From: Daedaleopsis sinensis
Lineage: Eukaryota; Basidiomycota; Agaricomycetes; Polyporales; Polyporaceae
DNA: 64,000 nt
Assembly (NCBI GenBank): GCA_033807695.1
Contig: CM066307.1
Coordinates: 2,666,001-2,730,000, forward strand
Direction of reading: 5' to 3'
Part shown: positions 35,305 to 47,700 of the stretch, piece by piece
Position numbering within the stretch: the first letter of the stretch is position 1
How the letters are laid out: the number at the start of each line of letters is the position of its first letter
Program-made: the position numbers and the translations under genes
The notes under the pieces: model-generated
The model's database searches: none
What the model saw: only the letters and a program-made list of their open reading frames with translations
What the model was told of the DNA's origin: nothing

Positions 35305-37203
35305 CTACGCGCCAGACTTCCAGTACGCGATGTCGCCGTCGACCACTGCAAAGCGTATCAGCGGCATGCGCGGATCGGCAGCAACCGGGGGACGCACTCT
35401 CGTATGTCTTGCCCTGCTGCTTGAGCTTCCCGCCCGCCTTGACGGCTGTTTCGCTCCCGTGCTCGTGCAGGTCCGTATAGCTCATGATCTCCCCGCACAC
35501 GAACTTGTTCTCGAAGTCGGAGCTGGACGGAAGCGCTCAGCCGGCCGGGTCGACGCTGCAGGAGGAAGCAGAGAAAGAGAGGCTCACTGGATGACACCGG
35601 CCGCCTGGGGCGCCTTGGTCCCCTTCCTGATCGTCCATGCGCGCACCTCGTCCGGGCCGCAGGTGAAGTAGCGGATGAGGTCGAGAGAAGTGTACCCCGC
35701 GGTGGTGATCTTGCCGAGTGCGCTGTTGGCGCCCACCTTCTTTTCCTCCTCCGCGCGGTCCTCGTCCGAGGGTAGCAGGGCGAGGCGCTCCTCGAGGGCA
35801 ACGGAGAAAGGAATGAGTGGGTCTCCGGGGTTGTGCTCGTCGATCCAGCCCTTGATCTTGGGGAGCCACTTGTTCTTCTTGCGGATATAGTCGCGCTCGG
35901 ACAGGTTGACGAGGTATGTGACGGGTTTGGCGGTGAGGAGCTGGAGACTGTTGACGACGTCGACCTGGGGAGCGTTGGGTAAGTATTGCAGGAGAGAGGT
36001 GCCGATGAGGCGTTTAAAGTCAGATAGAAAGTAATCTCATAGGCATGTGGGGCGTTACTCCCGCCTCGGCGAGCTGGGTTAATCGAGCCTTGGGCTCTTT
36101 GTCATCGTGCAGACGGGAAGTCCCGACGTGAGGAGAAGAAAGTTGATAAGTACCTAGAGGAAGTACTGCGTCAGCGCGTGCAAGAGAACAGGCAGAACAC
36201 AAGGAACGAAGAGTCAGAAAAAACTGTAATCTCATAGGCATAATGGGGCGTTACTCCCGCCGTCGACGAGCTGGGTTATCGAGCAATAGTGCTCTTTATC
36301 ATCACAAAAATGGGTGGAAATGGGCTGAGGATTGTGGGAGGGGGACGCGTCTCACCTCTTTGCCAACCCATTCGTGCTTACGGACATCCTTGTTGTCTTT
36401 CGTGAGGACGTCGTAGATCTTCTGGATGGTGGCAATTTCCTCCTTCTTCTGCTTGTCAGCGAGGGAGTTGCTGCCGAGGGAGCGAGTGGTCTTCTTGATA
36501 CTGTCGAGGTGCTTCTCGACCCAGTCGATGTCCTTGAGACGGAGTTCGGTGGAGATGATCTCCATGTCGCGGCAGGGGTCGACGTCACCCTCGACGTGGA
36601 TGACCTCTGCGTCATCGAAGGCACGAACGACCTGGAAGATACCGTCTACAGCGCGTACATGGGAGAGGAAAGCGTTTCCGAGACCAGCACCTGTTGAGGC
36701 ACCCTAGTGGTATGAAATGAGGACGAGGAATGAGTGAAAGGGTGAGGAGACGGACCGCGGTTAGACCAGCGATATCGATGCAAGTCAAGTGTGCTGGTAC
36801 GCGTGAGGCGGGCTTGTAGAGGTCACAGAGCCAGTCGAAACGGGGATCGGGGACGGGGATACGCGCTTCCTAGGGATCGTATGAGGGATGCTGATGACGA
36901 AGCAAATGTTTTTGACATACCTCAGGGTTGATGGTAGCGTACGGGAAGTTTGCAGCTTTTCCAAGGTCTTTACTGTGGATGAGAGAGTGAAGTCACGTCT
37001 TTTTGGGGGATGCTGACCAGTTTTGGAGAGGACGTTGAAAAATGACGATTTTCCGACGTTGGGTACACCTGAAGACGCGTGGAATGAATATTTGCAGGAG
37101 GAGTGCGAGATAGATGAAACAGACCTACGATACCAATCTTGAGGTTATTCCCCGGTCTCCCGAGGAGGGTCTTCTTCTCAACGGGGGCCTTCTTGGGCGG
37201 CAT
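35305..37203 (-). CDS. OLA1: Obg-like ATPase 1 (YchF/OLA1 family)
   Basis: Cytosolic P-loop NTPase of the conserved YchF/OLA1 subfamily, which prefers ATP and is linked to ribosomes and stress responses. Exons are 37203-37125, 37068-37018, 36967-36921, 36869-36756, 36703-36356, 35964-35588, 35522-35398 and 35345-35305, totalling 1,182 nt or 393 aa, the usual family length. Motifs in order: [20 protein letters not shown] (P-loop), [19 protein letters not shown] (switch I region), [19 protein letters not shown] (G3 region), a coiled-coil insertion ([15 protein letters not shown]...), [11 protein letters not shown] (NxxE, the OLA1-type replacement of the NKxD motif), and a TGS domain ([19 protein letters not shown]). 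The C-terminus is [11 protein letters not shown]. Intron 5 is unusually long (391 bp) and contains an internal duplication. The gene is divergent from the small secreted protein gene at 37603. Confidence 0.93.
36019..36303. repeat. Imperfect direct duplication inside OLA1 intron 5
   Basis: Two copies of a segment of about 76-85 bp (36019-36106 and 36214-36303), sharing AATCTCATAGGCAT, GGGGCGTTACTCCCGCC, GAGCTGGGTTA and GCTCTTT, separated by about 110 bp. Not coding. Confidence 0.8.
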
Positions 37204-37522
37204 GCTCTTCTTTTTGGCTGCGAGAACAGAGGAGACGTGGAGGAATCTGCTACCTGGGCCAAAAGCGACAACCTGGAAGAGTCGGGAGGAGGAGGAGGAA
37301 GAGGGACGGAGAGAAGAGAACACTCGCCATCCCAATCGATCGCACATCGAATATTCGCCCAAACATAAAATCTCGCGCGGAGTCCCAATTCTATGCAGGT
37401 TCTCGCTTGTCCCCGATTCCCACGGCTCGGCATCTCCGGCATGCGCTCATCTTATTCCTCGAGATATATTTGTGGTACTTAGAAGACTGGGACTCCACTG
37501 TGCGCAGTGCACGCGGCTCTGT

Positions 37523-37556
<34 letters not shown>

Positions 37557-37602
37557 AACCACGACCTCGACCACGACCACGACGTCCACGACTCGCAACA
37601 CG
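37204..37602. promoter_or_regulatory. Shared upstream region OLA1 (-) / secreted protein (+), with CCACGA hexamer repeat
   Basis: A 399-bp spacer between divergent start codons. From about 37523 to 37590 a hexamer CCACGA/CGACCA is repeated roughly ten times with a few changes. It lies just upstream of the plus-strand ATG, so probably in its 5' untranslated region. Confidence 0.5.
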
Positions 37603-38293
37603 ATGAGACCGTCCGCGTTCGCCGCCGCCGTCCTCGCCCTCTCCGCCCTCTCCGCCGACGCCCAGACGATCACCACCACCAACGCGTGAGTCTTCCCTCG
37701 ATTCTCCTTCCATGCCCTATGGCTCATTCCATACATCAGCCTCGGTCAGACTATCGTCGAAGACATCACCGTAGACCCTCTCGGTGTACCGACTACTAGT
37801 ATTCTGTCAGTCACCTTCCTTTGCATTCCCTCGGCTCGCTATTCACACTTGTTCTACTGTGTAGTGAGACTCTTACCGCTCAGCCCACCACAACTGAAGA
37901 GGAGGGCCAGCAGGGCCCGGTCGGTGTTCCTCCGCAGACCACTGCCGTCGGAGGCGCGACACCGTATACATACACCACCACCGATGCGAACGGTATGTCC
38001 TTGCCTCCCCCACCCTCCTCTTCCCTTCCTGATCGTTCCTATGTCTGGCAGGCGCCACCATCGCGGTCGTAGCTACCTTCACCCCGACGTTCACCGCGAC
38101 CAGTGCTTCCCAGGGAGACCCGCCAGCTGGCACTGTCCTCAACTACAGCAGCTGGAAGCAGTCCATCGGCACAAACACCGTCGCTGTCGTCAACAGCGGT
38201 GTCCGCCCTCTCTCACTTCATCCCCGATGGCTCTATATTACCTCCGCTGTCTGTGCTGGCCTCACTGGGGGCGCATGGATCGCCTTCGCATGA
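37603..38293 (+). CDS. Small secreted Ser/Thr-rich protein, probably GPI-anchored
   Basis: Predicted 172-aa cell-surface protein; no enzymatic domain recognised. Exons are 37603-37685, 37740-37805, 37865-37992 and 38052-38293 (519 nt, all GT-AG). The N-terminus is a signal peptide (MRPSAFAAAVLALSALSADA, then QTITTT). The middle is rich in Thr, Ser and Pro (TAQPTTTEEE, TPYTYTTTDANGATIAVVAT) and has one NYS glycosylation sequon. The C-terminus is hydrophobic (WLYITSAVCAGLTGGAWIAF) and ends at the protein end with almost no tail, which fits a GPI-attachment signal rather than a transmembrane anchor. The likely location is the plasma membrane or cell wall. It is head-to-head with OLA1, so the promoter may be shared. 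Confidence 0.75.
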
Positions 38294-38853
38294 CAGCACA
38301 GACGGACGCTCGGACTCGAAGCTGATCTATTCCTGGCCTTACTGCCAGCACAGCTAGACCCATTCTTAGACAGTTGCCTTCACCCTTGCTCGGACAAGGC
38401 GGACATTCGCACTCACGCTTACGATACACGCTCATGACCCTCGACATTTCTACTGCTTTGCTTGCACTTTGTAGCGCTTTTGTGTATTCATACATGAGTC
38501 TCCTGAGACTCCTCACTGGGCCTGAGGACCTCAGGCCCCTGGCCTCAGCCTGAGCCTGCGCCAGGCGCGGTGTGTCGTCATACCACGTGAACGCGTTCGC
38601 GTTCCTCGGGCGCCTGAGTCTCGGCTTGCTGAACAAGCGTGGAAAGAATCCCGGTATTCTCGGGCCTCCAGCTCGGGCCTCTCTTGTACCTCAACCACGT
38701 CCTCCCTCAGCTCGTCGTCCATGCGACCACCCTCGTCGACAACATGAGCATCGCAGGCTGTATCAGGTCACCCAATCACACCACCTCTGATCGTGTTCAT
38801 TGCACTCACATCATCGACGCAGTCGCCTCCGTAGGCGGGGACATATACCTCAG
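38294..38853. other. Intergenic, includes unresolved first exon of the OPT gene
   Basis: GC-rich sequence with short inverted CCTGAGG/CCTCAGG motifs near 38515-38560. The N-terminal exon of the OPT transporter must lie here, but no ATG-containing frame joins cleanly to the exon at 38854. Confidence 0.4.
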
Positions 38854-41365
38854 GTCTCGGATACCCCCTTAGACGGCACACAGGCAGACTTTACCGTATG
38901 TGGCAATGGCCTGCTGAGATCGGTTTCCCATTCATGTGTTCAATATATCCAACAGATTAGGGCTGTTCTACTAGGTCTCCTCATCGGCTGCCTCCTATGT
39001 TTCACCAACCTCTACTTCGGTCTCCAGACCGGATGGATATCCATGTTTGTTCGTTCTGACTTGGAATCTCTCAACTTAGCCTGACTCGTGCAACAGGATG
39101 TCGCTGCAGTCCGCCCTCATCGGCTTCCTACTCTCGCGTTTGCTTCGTAGGCCGATGACTCCGCAGGAGAATGTTGTACTGCAAACGACCGCTGTGGCGA
39201 CCGGAACGGTGGGACCCATGCCGGCGGCCCTATAATTATCCGCTGACTTGCAATAGATGCCGCTCGCCGCAGGCTTCGTCGGGATCCTGCCTGCTCTCGG
39301 CCTCCTCGACGAAGAGCGGGACGGCGTCCCGCCCGTACACCTCTCGTGGATAGCCGCCGTAGGGTGGTCCTGCGCTGTCGCCTTCTTTGGGTGAGTGCGT
39401 TCGCATCCGAATACGAGCTCCTGACTAACATCTGTACTATAGCGTGTTCCTCTCCCCGCCTCTCCGGAAACAAGTAGTATGCATAAGTCTTGGGTCGCGT
39501 CTCAGAGGCGGTGGCTAACTCGACACTGCAGATCATCGAGGAACAGCTCGCGTTCCCGTCGGGGACCGCTACGGGCCAGCTCATCTCTGTTCTCCACCAT
39601 ATGCCTCCACCGGACACGCGCGTACGGCAGCGCAGGGGGTACAGTGCGCTCCCGAGCGAAGAAGATGACGAGAATACCGCATATATCGCTGAGCAACAGG
39701 AGACCGACGCCTTGCGCATATCGGAACCCGTAGATGTCGTAGAAGACGATGAAGGCTGGGGCGCTTTGACCTATAGCTTCGCCGCCTCTGGTGTTATGAC
39801 GGTCAGTGTTTCTTCGACCAAGTGATCGATATTCGTACTGAATAGACCAGCTCGCTGCGTACTTCTTTCCCGTGGTGTTCACCATACCGCTCTTTGGGAC
39901 GTACCTCGCGTCAGAATGGCTCTGGACGTTCACGCCGAGCCTGTCGTATATCGGGCAGGGTATCATCATGGGCTTCCCCACCACATTGAGCATGAATCTC
40001 GTAAGTACGCAGCTCCTTGACTCGAATTTGGCTGATGAGTACTGGTGTGCGTCAGGGCATGCTTGTCGGCTGGGGCATCCTTTCACCGCTTTCCAAGTAT
40101 GCCGGATGGGCCCCAGGTCCCGTCGGGGACATGACCTCTGGCGCCCGCGGCTGGATCCTCTGGGTCTCGCTCGCGATCATGTGCTCCGACAGCGTCGTGT
40201 CCCTCGTCCCCGTCATGGTGGAGATCTTCCAGAAGAAGATCTGGCGGGGGCTTCGTGGTGGGGATGGAGAAGACGATAGCGACAAAGAGGACAGGGAGGT
40301 TGAGACCGAAGACAGGCTCGTCCCGATGAAGTGGGTCCTGTGGGGTCTGGGCGGGAGCATCATCCTCGGAACCGGACTAGTGTGGGTGGTCTTCGGCGAC
40401 GAGGGCATCAAGCCGTGGGCCACCTTGATCGGATTCGTCCTGGGTGGATTGCTGAGCGTGCTAGGGTGAGATGTCCGTTCTCATCAAGGCAGGCAGACTG
40501 ACAGCTCCGAATGGATCGCAGAGTGCGCGCGCTGGGGGAGACTGATCTGAACCCCGTGAGCGGCCTCGGCAAGATCAGCCAATTGCTCTTCGCCTGGATA
40601 CAGCCCGGGAACATTGTCGCCAACATCATTGCAGGCGGCGTCGCCGAGGCGGGCGCACAACAGTACGTTATCCATGCCCGTTCTTCTGCGCCGCATGCTG
40701 ACGCGAACGGTAGAGCGGGCGATCTTATGCAGGACCTCAAGACGGGCCACCTCATCCGTGCCTCGCCCCGTGCACAGTTCTTCGGGCAGCTCATCGGCTC
40801 GTGCCTGTCGATCGTCGTGACCACGACCGCGTACACGCTCTACCAGCGTGCATATGAAATCCCTGGCCCCTCATTCCCTGCGCCGACCGCGTACGTGTGG
40901 CTCGGCCTCGCGCGCCTTCTCCGTAAGTCCCTTGCGCTCCCGGCACGCACAGCACCTCATCATCTCTCATGAACAATTACAGGCGACGGCGAGCTCCCAG
41001 ACAGGAGCGCGGTGTTCATGGCCGGTTTCGCGCTCGTCTTCGGCGCGGTCGCAGCCGCGAAGACGTACGCCGCCCGCGCAGGCTGGCCCCACGCAAAGTG
41101 GATCCCGTCGGGCGTGGCGTTCGCGATCGGGTTCCTCAACACTCCCTCGTTCTCGCTCGCGCGGCTGGTCGGCGGCGTCGTCGAGCACGTGTACTACGCA
41201 CGCGTCGGCCGCGAGCACGGCGGGATCAAGCTCATCGTCGTCGCCAGCGGCTTCGTCCTCGGGGAGGGCGTGGTGAGCATCGTGTCGCTTGTGCTCAGGA
41301 CGCTCGGGGTCGGCGTCGCGAGCTGTGTCGGGTGCGGGCATGGGCTGTGCGGTGGGTGCCCGTGA
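38854..41365 (+). CDS. OPT-superfamily oligopeptide transporter (5' exon unresolved)
   Basis: Proton-coupled membrane transporter of the OPT superfamily (small peptides or metal-chelates; substrate unknown), probably in the plasma or vacuolar membrane. Exons from the first recognised one: 38854-38895, 38956-39044, 39097-39208, 39257-39390, 39443-39473, 39532-39801, 39851-40000, 40056-40465, 40522-40662, 40714-40922 and 40983-41365, together 657 in-frame codons including stop. The start is SDTPLDGTQADFT, followed by the family hallmark FTNLYFGLQTGWISMMSLQS. Other landmarks are EEQLAFPSGTATGQLISVLH, FGTYLASEWLWTFTPSLSYI, GQGIIMGFPTTLSMNL, GMLVGWGILSPLSKYAGWAP and PGNIVANIIAGGVAEAGAQQ. Repeated hydrophobic segments give at least 12 helices. 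An acidic cytosolic loop (GDGEDDSDKEDREVETED) interrupts the middle. All junctions keep frame. The protein ends in a Cys/Gly-rich tail, VGCGHGLCGGCP. Confidence 0.9.
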
Positions 41366-42962
41366 ATCTTGGAGCTTGAAGTTGTACACGGACACGGACC
41401 TCGGGACTCGGCCGTGCGACGATGGCGTAGGCACTAGGTCGGATACCCGGTATGCGATGTACGGTAATGTATCTGTTTCTGGACTGAGGCTGCGCGCGTG
41501 TGGTTATGACATCCTCCGATCCGTTTCGCAGATTCGGCGAGGTGCGTCGCGTCGTCGGCCCGTTGCGCAGTGGGCGCGACTTTGTGCGCTCGGGCCGTTC
41601 GCGGGGAATGTGGCTTTTTGTTCTGGATGTCCCGCAGCGGAGGTGTGATATGCTGCGCTGTCGCCGCTGTGGTCGTTGGCGTTAGACGGTGGAGAAGAGA
41701 CGCGGTGTCCGCGTGAGCAAGTCCTGCTACCTTTTCCGCGAGCAGGACAGACGGTGTCTCTCGACTCTGAACACACCGCCCTCAAGGCGCATGCTGGCGA
41801 CTTTTCAAGTGCTCCCGCGCGACTCACTCACGGCAGGTAGGTTCTCGCGGCATCAGTCGGAGGCCATCTACTTTTGGGGAGCGCTGCCTGCGCCTATCTC
41901 ATGTTGTTTGTGCGGCGTTCATGTCCTGACAGGTGGAGGGTTGGGTGTTACGGAGCCGGCTTAGCTCGAAAGCTGTGCTCGTACGAGCGCGGTTCGACGG
42001 AGACTTTGACAGTTGAAACGGCCGCGCGGTCATTGGTTGCTGTCGGTGTCTGTTCGTGTGCCTGCGATGCAATGGAGGTGCGCGCCTCATCGGTGGTGAG
42101 TCTCCGTCTTTTCGGTGATTGCAATACGGTTCTGACGGTTGTTTAGGTTCAATTTATATCGCATGTGGGGCCTCCGGGACAGCGCTATGCTGCTTCTGTA
42201 CTCGGAGACATGCTTTTCCTTGGGGACACTGTATTCCCAGCTCGCCCAGAAACCTTCCAGGAACGTTGTCTCTCATCTTAGATTGAGCTTAGAGTGGGAT
42301 GCATCGGTAAGACTCTACAAACAGTGCAATACCACAACCAACTTACATGGGTTAACGTGTCTTTGCGACGCACGGTGACATTAGCTGCTCTGACCGTGTT
42401 GTTGTATAGTGACGTGCTACATTGACTGACGGGGGGGCCTGCGCATCTTCGTGCCTGTCCGTGACCAACACCTAGGTCGGACAAGGTTTGCATTTGTATT
42501 GGCTCTGTTCGTACTTGAATGCAGACTCTCGGGAGACCTTACAGGTCGCGTACAGCCTGAGGGCTACCTACTGATACGGTTTGCTTTGGGCTATCCCGGT
42601 GAGTTTGTTCTGCCGGCTTCTTTGGCGAAGTTTCCCTGACGAAGGACCATGATATGCAGAAAAGAACACTAGCACGAGCAACGTGTGACCGTTGACTGTT
42701 CGGAGAACAAGATTGCAACTAGGCAGCGCTCCACTAAGGCAGTCCTCCGATCGCGGACTATGGACGCCCGCAATGTTGAGATTCCGTGAGGATGGCACTC
42801 ATGTGCAGGAGCTAGCTTTACTGGGCTTCAGGCGTCACTCCGCTGAGACTTAAGACGCATGAACGGAGATGCTACTTTCCCTCCACCCACCTACCCACGT
42901 ACGCGAATCCTGCAACCTCCCTTCTTGAGTGACTTGTAATCCTGGTTCCCCTCTAGGTCATC
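41366..42962. other. Intergenic, no gene seen
   Basis: 1.6 kb between the OPT stop and the DyP start. Open frames carry no domain. A CT-rich stretch just before 42963 is compatible with a fungal promoter and 5' UTR. Confidence 0.5.
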
Positions 42963-44753
42963 ATGTCTACCGCTACTCCTCCCTTAGACCTTGCCCACGT
43001 CCAGGGCGACATTCTGTGCGGTCATATAACTTTCACTCCGCTGCACTGAGCTGACACAAGCACCCAAGTCTCGGCCTCCCCAAGAAGGTCCAGCAATACG
43101 TGTTCTTCCAGATCGATGACGACGTTACTGCCTTCCGACAGCGGCTTCGGCTACTTGTACCGTTGATTACGTCGACGGCGCAGGTCAAGCATCACCGTGC
43201 CGAGATTGCGGCCAATAAGAAGGCTGCTCAAGAATCAGGCAAAGTCCCAGAGCTCCTCAAGATCTCGGGCATCAACATTGCGTTCTCCCATACCGGCCTC
43301 GCAAAGGTATGTGTATGATTACCTCGAGCAGCGGATTATCATCTGAAGCACAAGTGTAGCTGGGCATTACGGATGAGATCAATGACAGCGCCTTCGACAA
43401 GGGCCAGCTCGCCGATGCTATCACCCTCGGAGATCCAGGCACTACCGACGCAAACAAACAGTTCTCACCGAACTGGATTCCTGCCTTCAAGAACCCAATC
43501 CACGGCATGATCATCATCTCTGGCGACTCCGAGCTCACACTTGCTGCTACCCATGCCTTGGTGTCGGGCATCTTCAACATCGGCGCCCACAATGCGACTA
43601 TGCATGAAGTGCTCACGATCAAGGGCAACGTTCGTCCGGGAGCTGAGAAAGGACACGAGCAGTGAGCGCGTTTCCCCTTTGATAACGGTTGATCGTTAAG
43701 CACACGGCGGGCATAGCTTTGGCTTCTTGGATGGCATCTCTCAACCCGCCGTCAAAGATGTCGACATCAACCCGAACCCAGGACAGGAGACAGTCCGTCA
43801 AGGTGTCATCCTGTGTGGACGCGACAACGACATTGATCTCACTACCAATGCACCTGTCGCTCGTCCACCCTGGGCACTGGACGGAAGTTTCCTCGCGCTT
43901 CGCTACCTGTTCCAGCTAGTTCCCGAGTTCGATACATTCCTGAAGAACAACCCCATCACATCTACTGGACTCTCTCCTGAAGCAGGTAGCGAGCTCCTGG
44001 GTGCCCGTCTTGTTGGGCGTTGGAAGAGCGGTACGTGTATTCCTTCCTACACATTTGCTCTAGTATGCTGACATCGCGCAGGGGCTCCCATCGATCTGTT
44101 CCCCCTCCAGGACAACGCTTCTGCTGGAGCAGACCCGCTGCAGAACAACAACTTCCGGTACGACTTCCCGGATGACCCGAAGACGCAGGACCGATGCCCG
44201 TTCGCTGCCCACACTCGTAAGACTAACCCGCGCGCGGACCTCGAGGACCTTGGGTTCCCAACTGAGAATAGGCGCATTATTCGTCGTGGAATACAGTTTG
44301 GGCCGGAGGTTACGCCGGATGAGGCAGCTAAAGGACAGACCAAGTTCGGGCGGTGCGTTATCTTACTATATCGCATATGGACCTGACACTGACTGAGCTT
44401 CGGACTCGCTCAGTGGTCTTATATTCGTGGCATACCAGAGCAACATTGTCAACGGTTTTCAGTTCATCCAACAAAGTATGTCTCGCCCCGTTCAGGGTTA
44501 TCACTGTGCTAAAGATTGATACGCACTAGGCTGGGCAAACAACACCGGCTTCCCGATCCAGAAGCCCGTTGCGCCTGGGTTTGACCCTATCATCGGACAA
44601 GTGCAGGACATAAACTCACGCACTCTGACGGGCACGAACCCTAACGATCAGAACACTAGCCTGGCTTTGCCGACAGAGTGGGTCGTGCCGAAGGGAGGGG
44701 AGTACTTTTTCTCTCCCTCCATCCCTGCCCTACGTACTACTTTTGCTCTGTGA
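42963..44753 (+). CDS. DyP-type (dye-decolourising) heme peroxidase
   Basis: Heme peroxidase that oxidises dyes, phenols and lignin-related compounds with H2O2. Exons are 42963-43015, 43069-43306, 43360-43661, 43717-44030, 44082-44352, 44414-44475 and 44530-44753, giving 1,464 nt or 487 aa with GT-AG borders. The family signature is FGFLDGISQPAVKD, in which the Asp of GFLDG is the distal catalytic acid. DRCPFAAHTRKTNPR contains the proximal heme-ligand His, and ENRRIIRRGIQFG carries the distal Arg region. GLIFVAYQSNIVNGFQFIQQ is the conserved last heme-pocket segment. The N-terminus (MSTATPPLDLAHVQGDIL, then LGLPKKVQQYVFFQ) starts directly with the conserved QGDIL motif. No signal peptide is visible, unlike many secreted basidiomycete DyPs, so this may be an intracellular form or secreted by another route. 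All catalytic residues are present. Confidence 0.93.
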
Positions 44754-47700
44754 CATATGGTGGACATTCCTGAATGAGTTTACATGTGCTTCGTATATTG
44801 TGAGATTATCGCAGAGAATTATCCCAATTTCAATGAATTCAAACTCCTTCTCTGATATTAAATAAACTCCCCTGTAGGATTGGGAGAATTGGGTCCCCAC
44901 CCGGTATTCTGAAGATTATCCTAATTATCAAGAACATGTTATGACTTCTTGACCATTTGTAGAGCACTCTTACATATAACACGGGCCCTTTGGGCAGACC
45001 TGTCTACGAAAATGCAGTTGTTCGTGAACAGAACATCTCACCCGGCCGTAGTACTAGTAGTACTACGACTCGGAGTAGTAACTCACACTTCATATCTTAA
45101 ACACAAGGCACCGTGCCTCAAACAGGCTTTGCCAGCCGGTGCGGCGGAACATTGAGCTACTTCTACTTCCCTGGTCTTTGAACTTCTTCAAAGCTCCAGT
45201 CACAGTAATATTTGCTACCATCAGGAAAATTCCCAGCAAATTAGCACTAAATTAGTACTCACACGCCTAACCGGAGATAATACTGGCTTCTAATATACTC
45301 AGAGTCACTAATATAACATTGCCCCTCCGGGTGGACCTGGACCCTCACTTATTGCGACATACAGGATGTAGTACCAGGAGCATTAATTAATTCTCATTTC
45401 TTGTTGATTAGTACTCATCATAGAGGCGGATCTCTGCCGGGTGGACTAGACTCTGAGTATTATGCCTTAATCGAGATTGCTATATCATGTATGTGCTACA
45501 ACAGACAATCAAATGTGATCGCAGCGCAACACAGTAAAACCTCTCAGGTGTAAACAAGGTGAACACTCCGCCGGTGCACCTGGGCCACACACTATGTTGC
45601 ACTCCAACAGCAGATTGTCCCCCTTGTGGACCTCCCCAAACATGATCCGATGGCCTCATATGTTCCAAGCATGGCCGAAGTATCCTGAGGGGTGGAGCCT
45701 GCAGTAAGCAACCACAGAGCAGGCATTCAGGTAGCCTGGATCGCATTCTGAGAAGAGATGCAGTGTCAGACCAAGATAAGCTGGATCAATGGGCCTGCCA
45801 CATCACATACCAATTGGTACAGCATACATATCCAAAACATCTCGAAGCCCGGTGATGTCAATGTCGTGATAACAGAGCCAAGCACGGCCAAAGTATCCTG
45901 AGGGGTGGAGCCTGCAGTAAGCATTGTCGCTAATTTAGTGATGTAAAGTCCTGTCAAGTCTGGTCTTTTTGCCCAGACCCTCATAAGTGATGACCATGAC
46001 CAGACTGGACCATGCATACCTAGTGCGAACCTGACCAATACATTGGTCATGCCACAACCTGACTGAACCCCGGTCAGGTTCCCAGTCAAGATTGGTTGCT
46101 AACCGTTTCCGGTCTTGACTGGCTATGACTGGTTACAAACTGGTCAAGAGCGGTCAATTTGATACAGTTATATAGATGCTAAGGTACTCAGTTGAGATGT
46201 TCGGACAGTGCAGCACAGGACAAGCTACTAGTGAATATCTACGGTCTAATCATCATCCCCATCAAGGCATGCCAGAAGTCCACAAACTCTCTCATATAGA
46301 TTGTTGAAACACTGATTGTCAGTGCAATCAAAGACATGTCCCGCATGCACATGGTGCACATTATTTTATCATTGCTTAGTCAGCCGTACATTTTAATTAA
46401 ATAGTCAGCTTCCTACATGTATTTTCCATACATGTTTGCTCGGTACATACACTCCCTGTTTCCCCTCCTCACGCATGCACCTGCGTCTCGCCCTCTTGCA
46501 TCAACAATAGATCTCCTCGATGTAAGTGGTAGTGAGGCACCTCATTCTCCATTGCAAAGTCGATGGCTTTGTCCTTCCAGTAATACTGGAGGCATTGAAG
46601 CTGCTCAAACAGGTCAGGATGTATGTGAGAGTGCCAGTCGGAGGCAATCTCCTTCTCATACGAGAACAGGGAATCTACGCCAACAGTTGCTGTGGTGATT
46701 GGGAGGATACTGAGCGCAATCTGGGCAACTGTCAGATATATAGCAGCACATTTCTGTAAGGCCCAGTCCTGGATAGGTTAGGATTCAGACAACAGAGCTG
46801 GTAGAGCAGCATGTACATATTGACCACCAGTCCAGCGTGTCCATGAACTTTGTATTGTTGTCGGACATGGGATGGCTGAGGTACCGTTTGAGTTCGGCAC
46901 ACCAGCCGTCATCTCCTGCTTGGCATGGCGAGCATGATCGTGGTCATCCTCATTGTCTTCGTCAAGAGGGTGCATGTGTGCGCTTTTGAAGGTGTCAGTT
47001 GGCTGCCCAACAAGCAGATGGTCTTCTACATTGTCATTGGCACCCAGTGTCATCCTTTGGGACCAAAGGAATGCTGGTTTTTGGGTTGATACAAAGACAC
47101 TTGGGCCAATATACTTTCATCTAGGCCATAATAAGTCAGTATAGGGTTCGTGCTACATCAGTAATTTCTCCGAGTTCTGAGAGGTCTGACCTAGACGTTC
47201 AGACACCTTTCAAATGCAATCAGACCCATCAGATGAGTCTTTTTCAGACATCCTTTAACAGCCTGTCAGACATTTTCGCCACTTCGCAATAGCTCCTTAC
47301 TCACTCAATGTACAGGCTTCAAACTTCTCATGTATGCACAGCGCAGTCATTTGAACTCACACAGCACAGATCCATGGTCTCAACACCTGGGAGGCGGATC
47401 AGAAAATTTCAACATTGCGGGAAATCAAAGTCACTTATTGCTGGAAGAGTATCTCGAGTGCCACAACTGCACTATGCTCCATTGTTTCTCTGGTACACCC
47501 TCTGCATGTCTACTCACATTATTTGACCCCTTTCTCCTTGCATTCACCAGCAGTTAGAGCAGGACAGAGCCTCACATTTGGACGACCTACAAGTGCCTGT
47601 GATGTCAGACACTTAGAGGCATCAGACTCTCGGGCAATTACCAATGTAGTACCAGGCTACTAGCTAGACAAGGTACTAAATCACTTACTGTGCTCTTGAC

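Noticed and set aside
37447..37736. Arg-Gly and Val repeats encoded on the minus strand
   Set aside because: Translation of the CCACGA hexamer repeat in other frames; the real gene is the plus-strand secreted protein.
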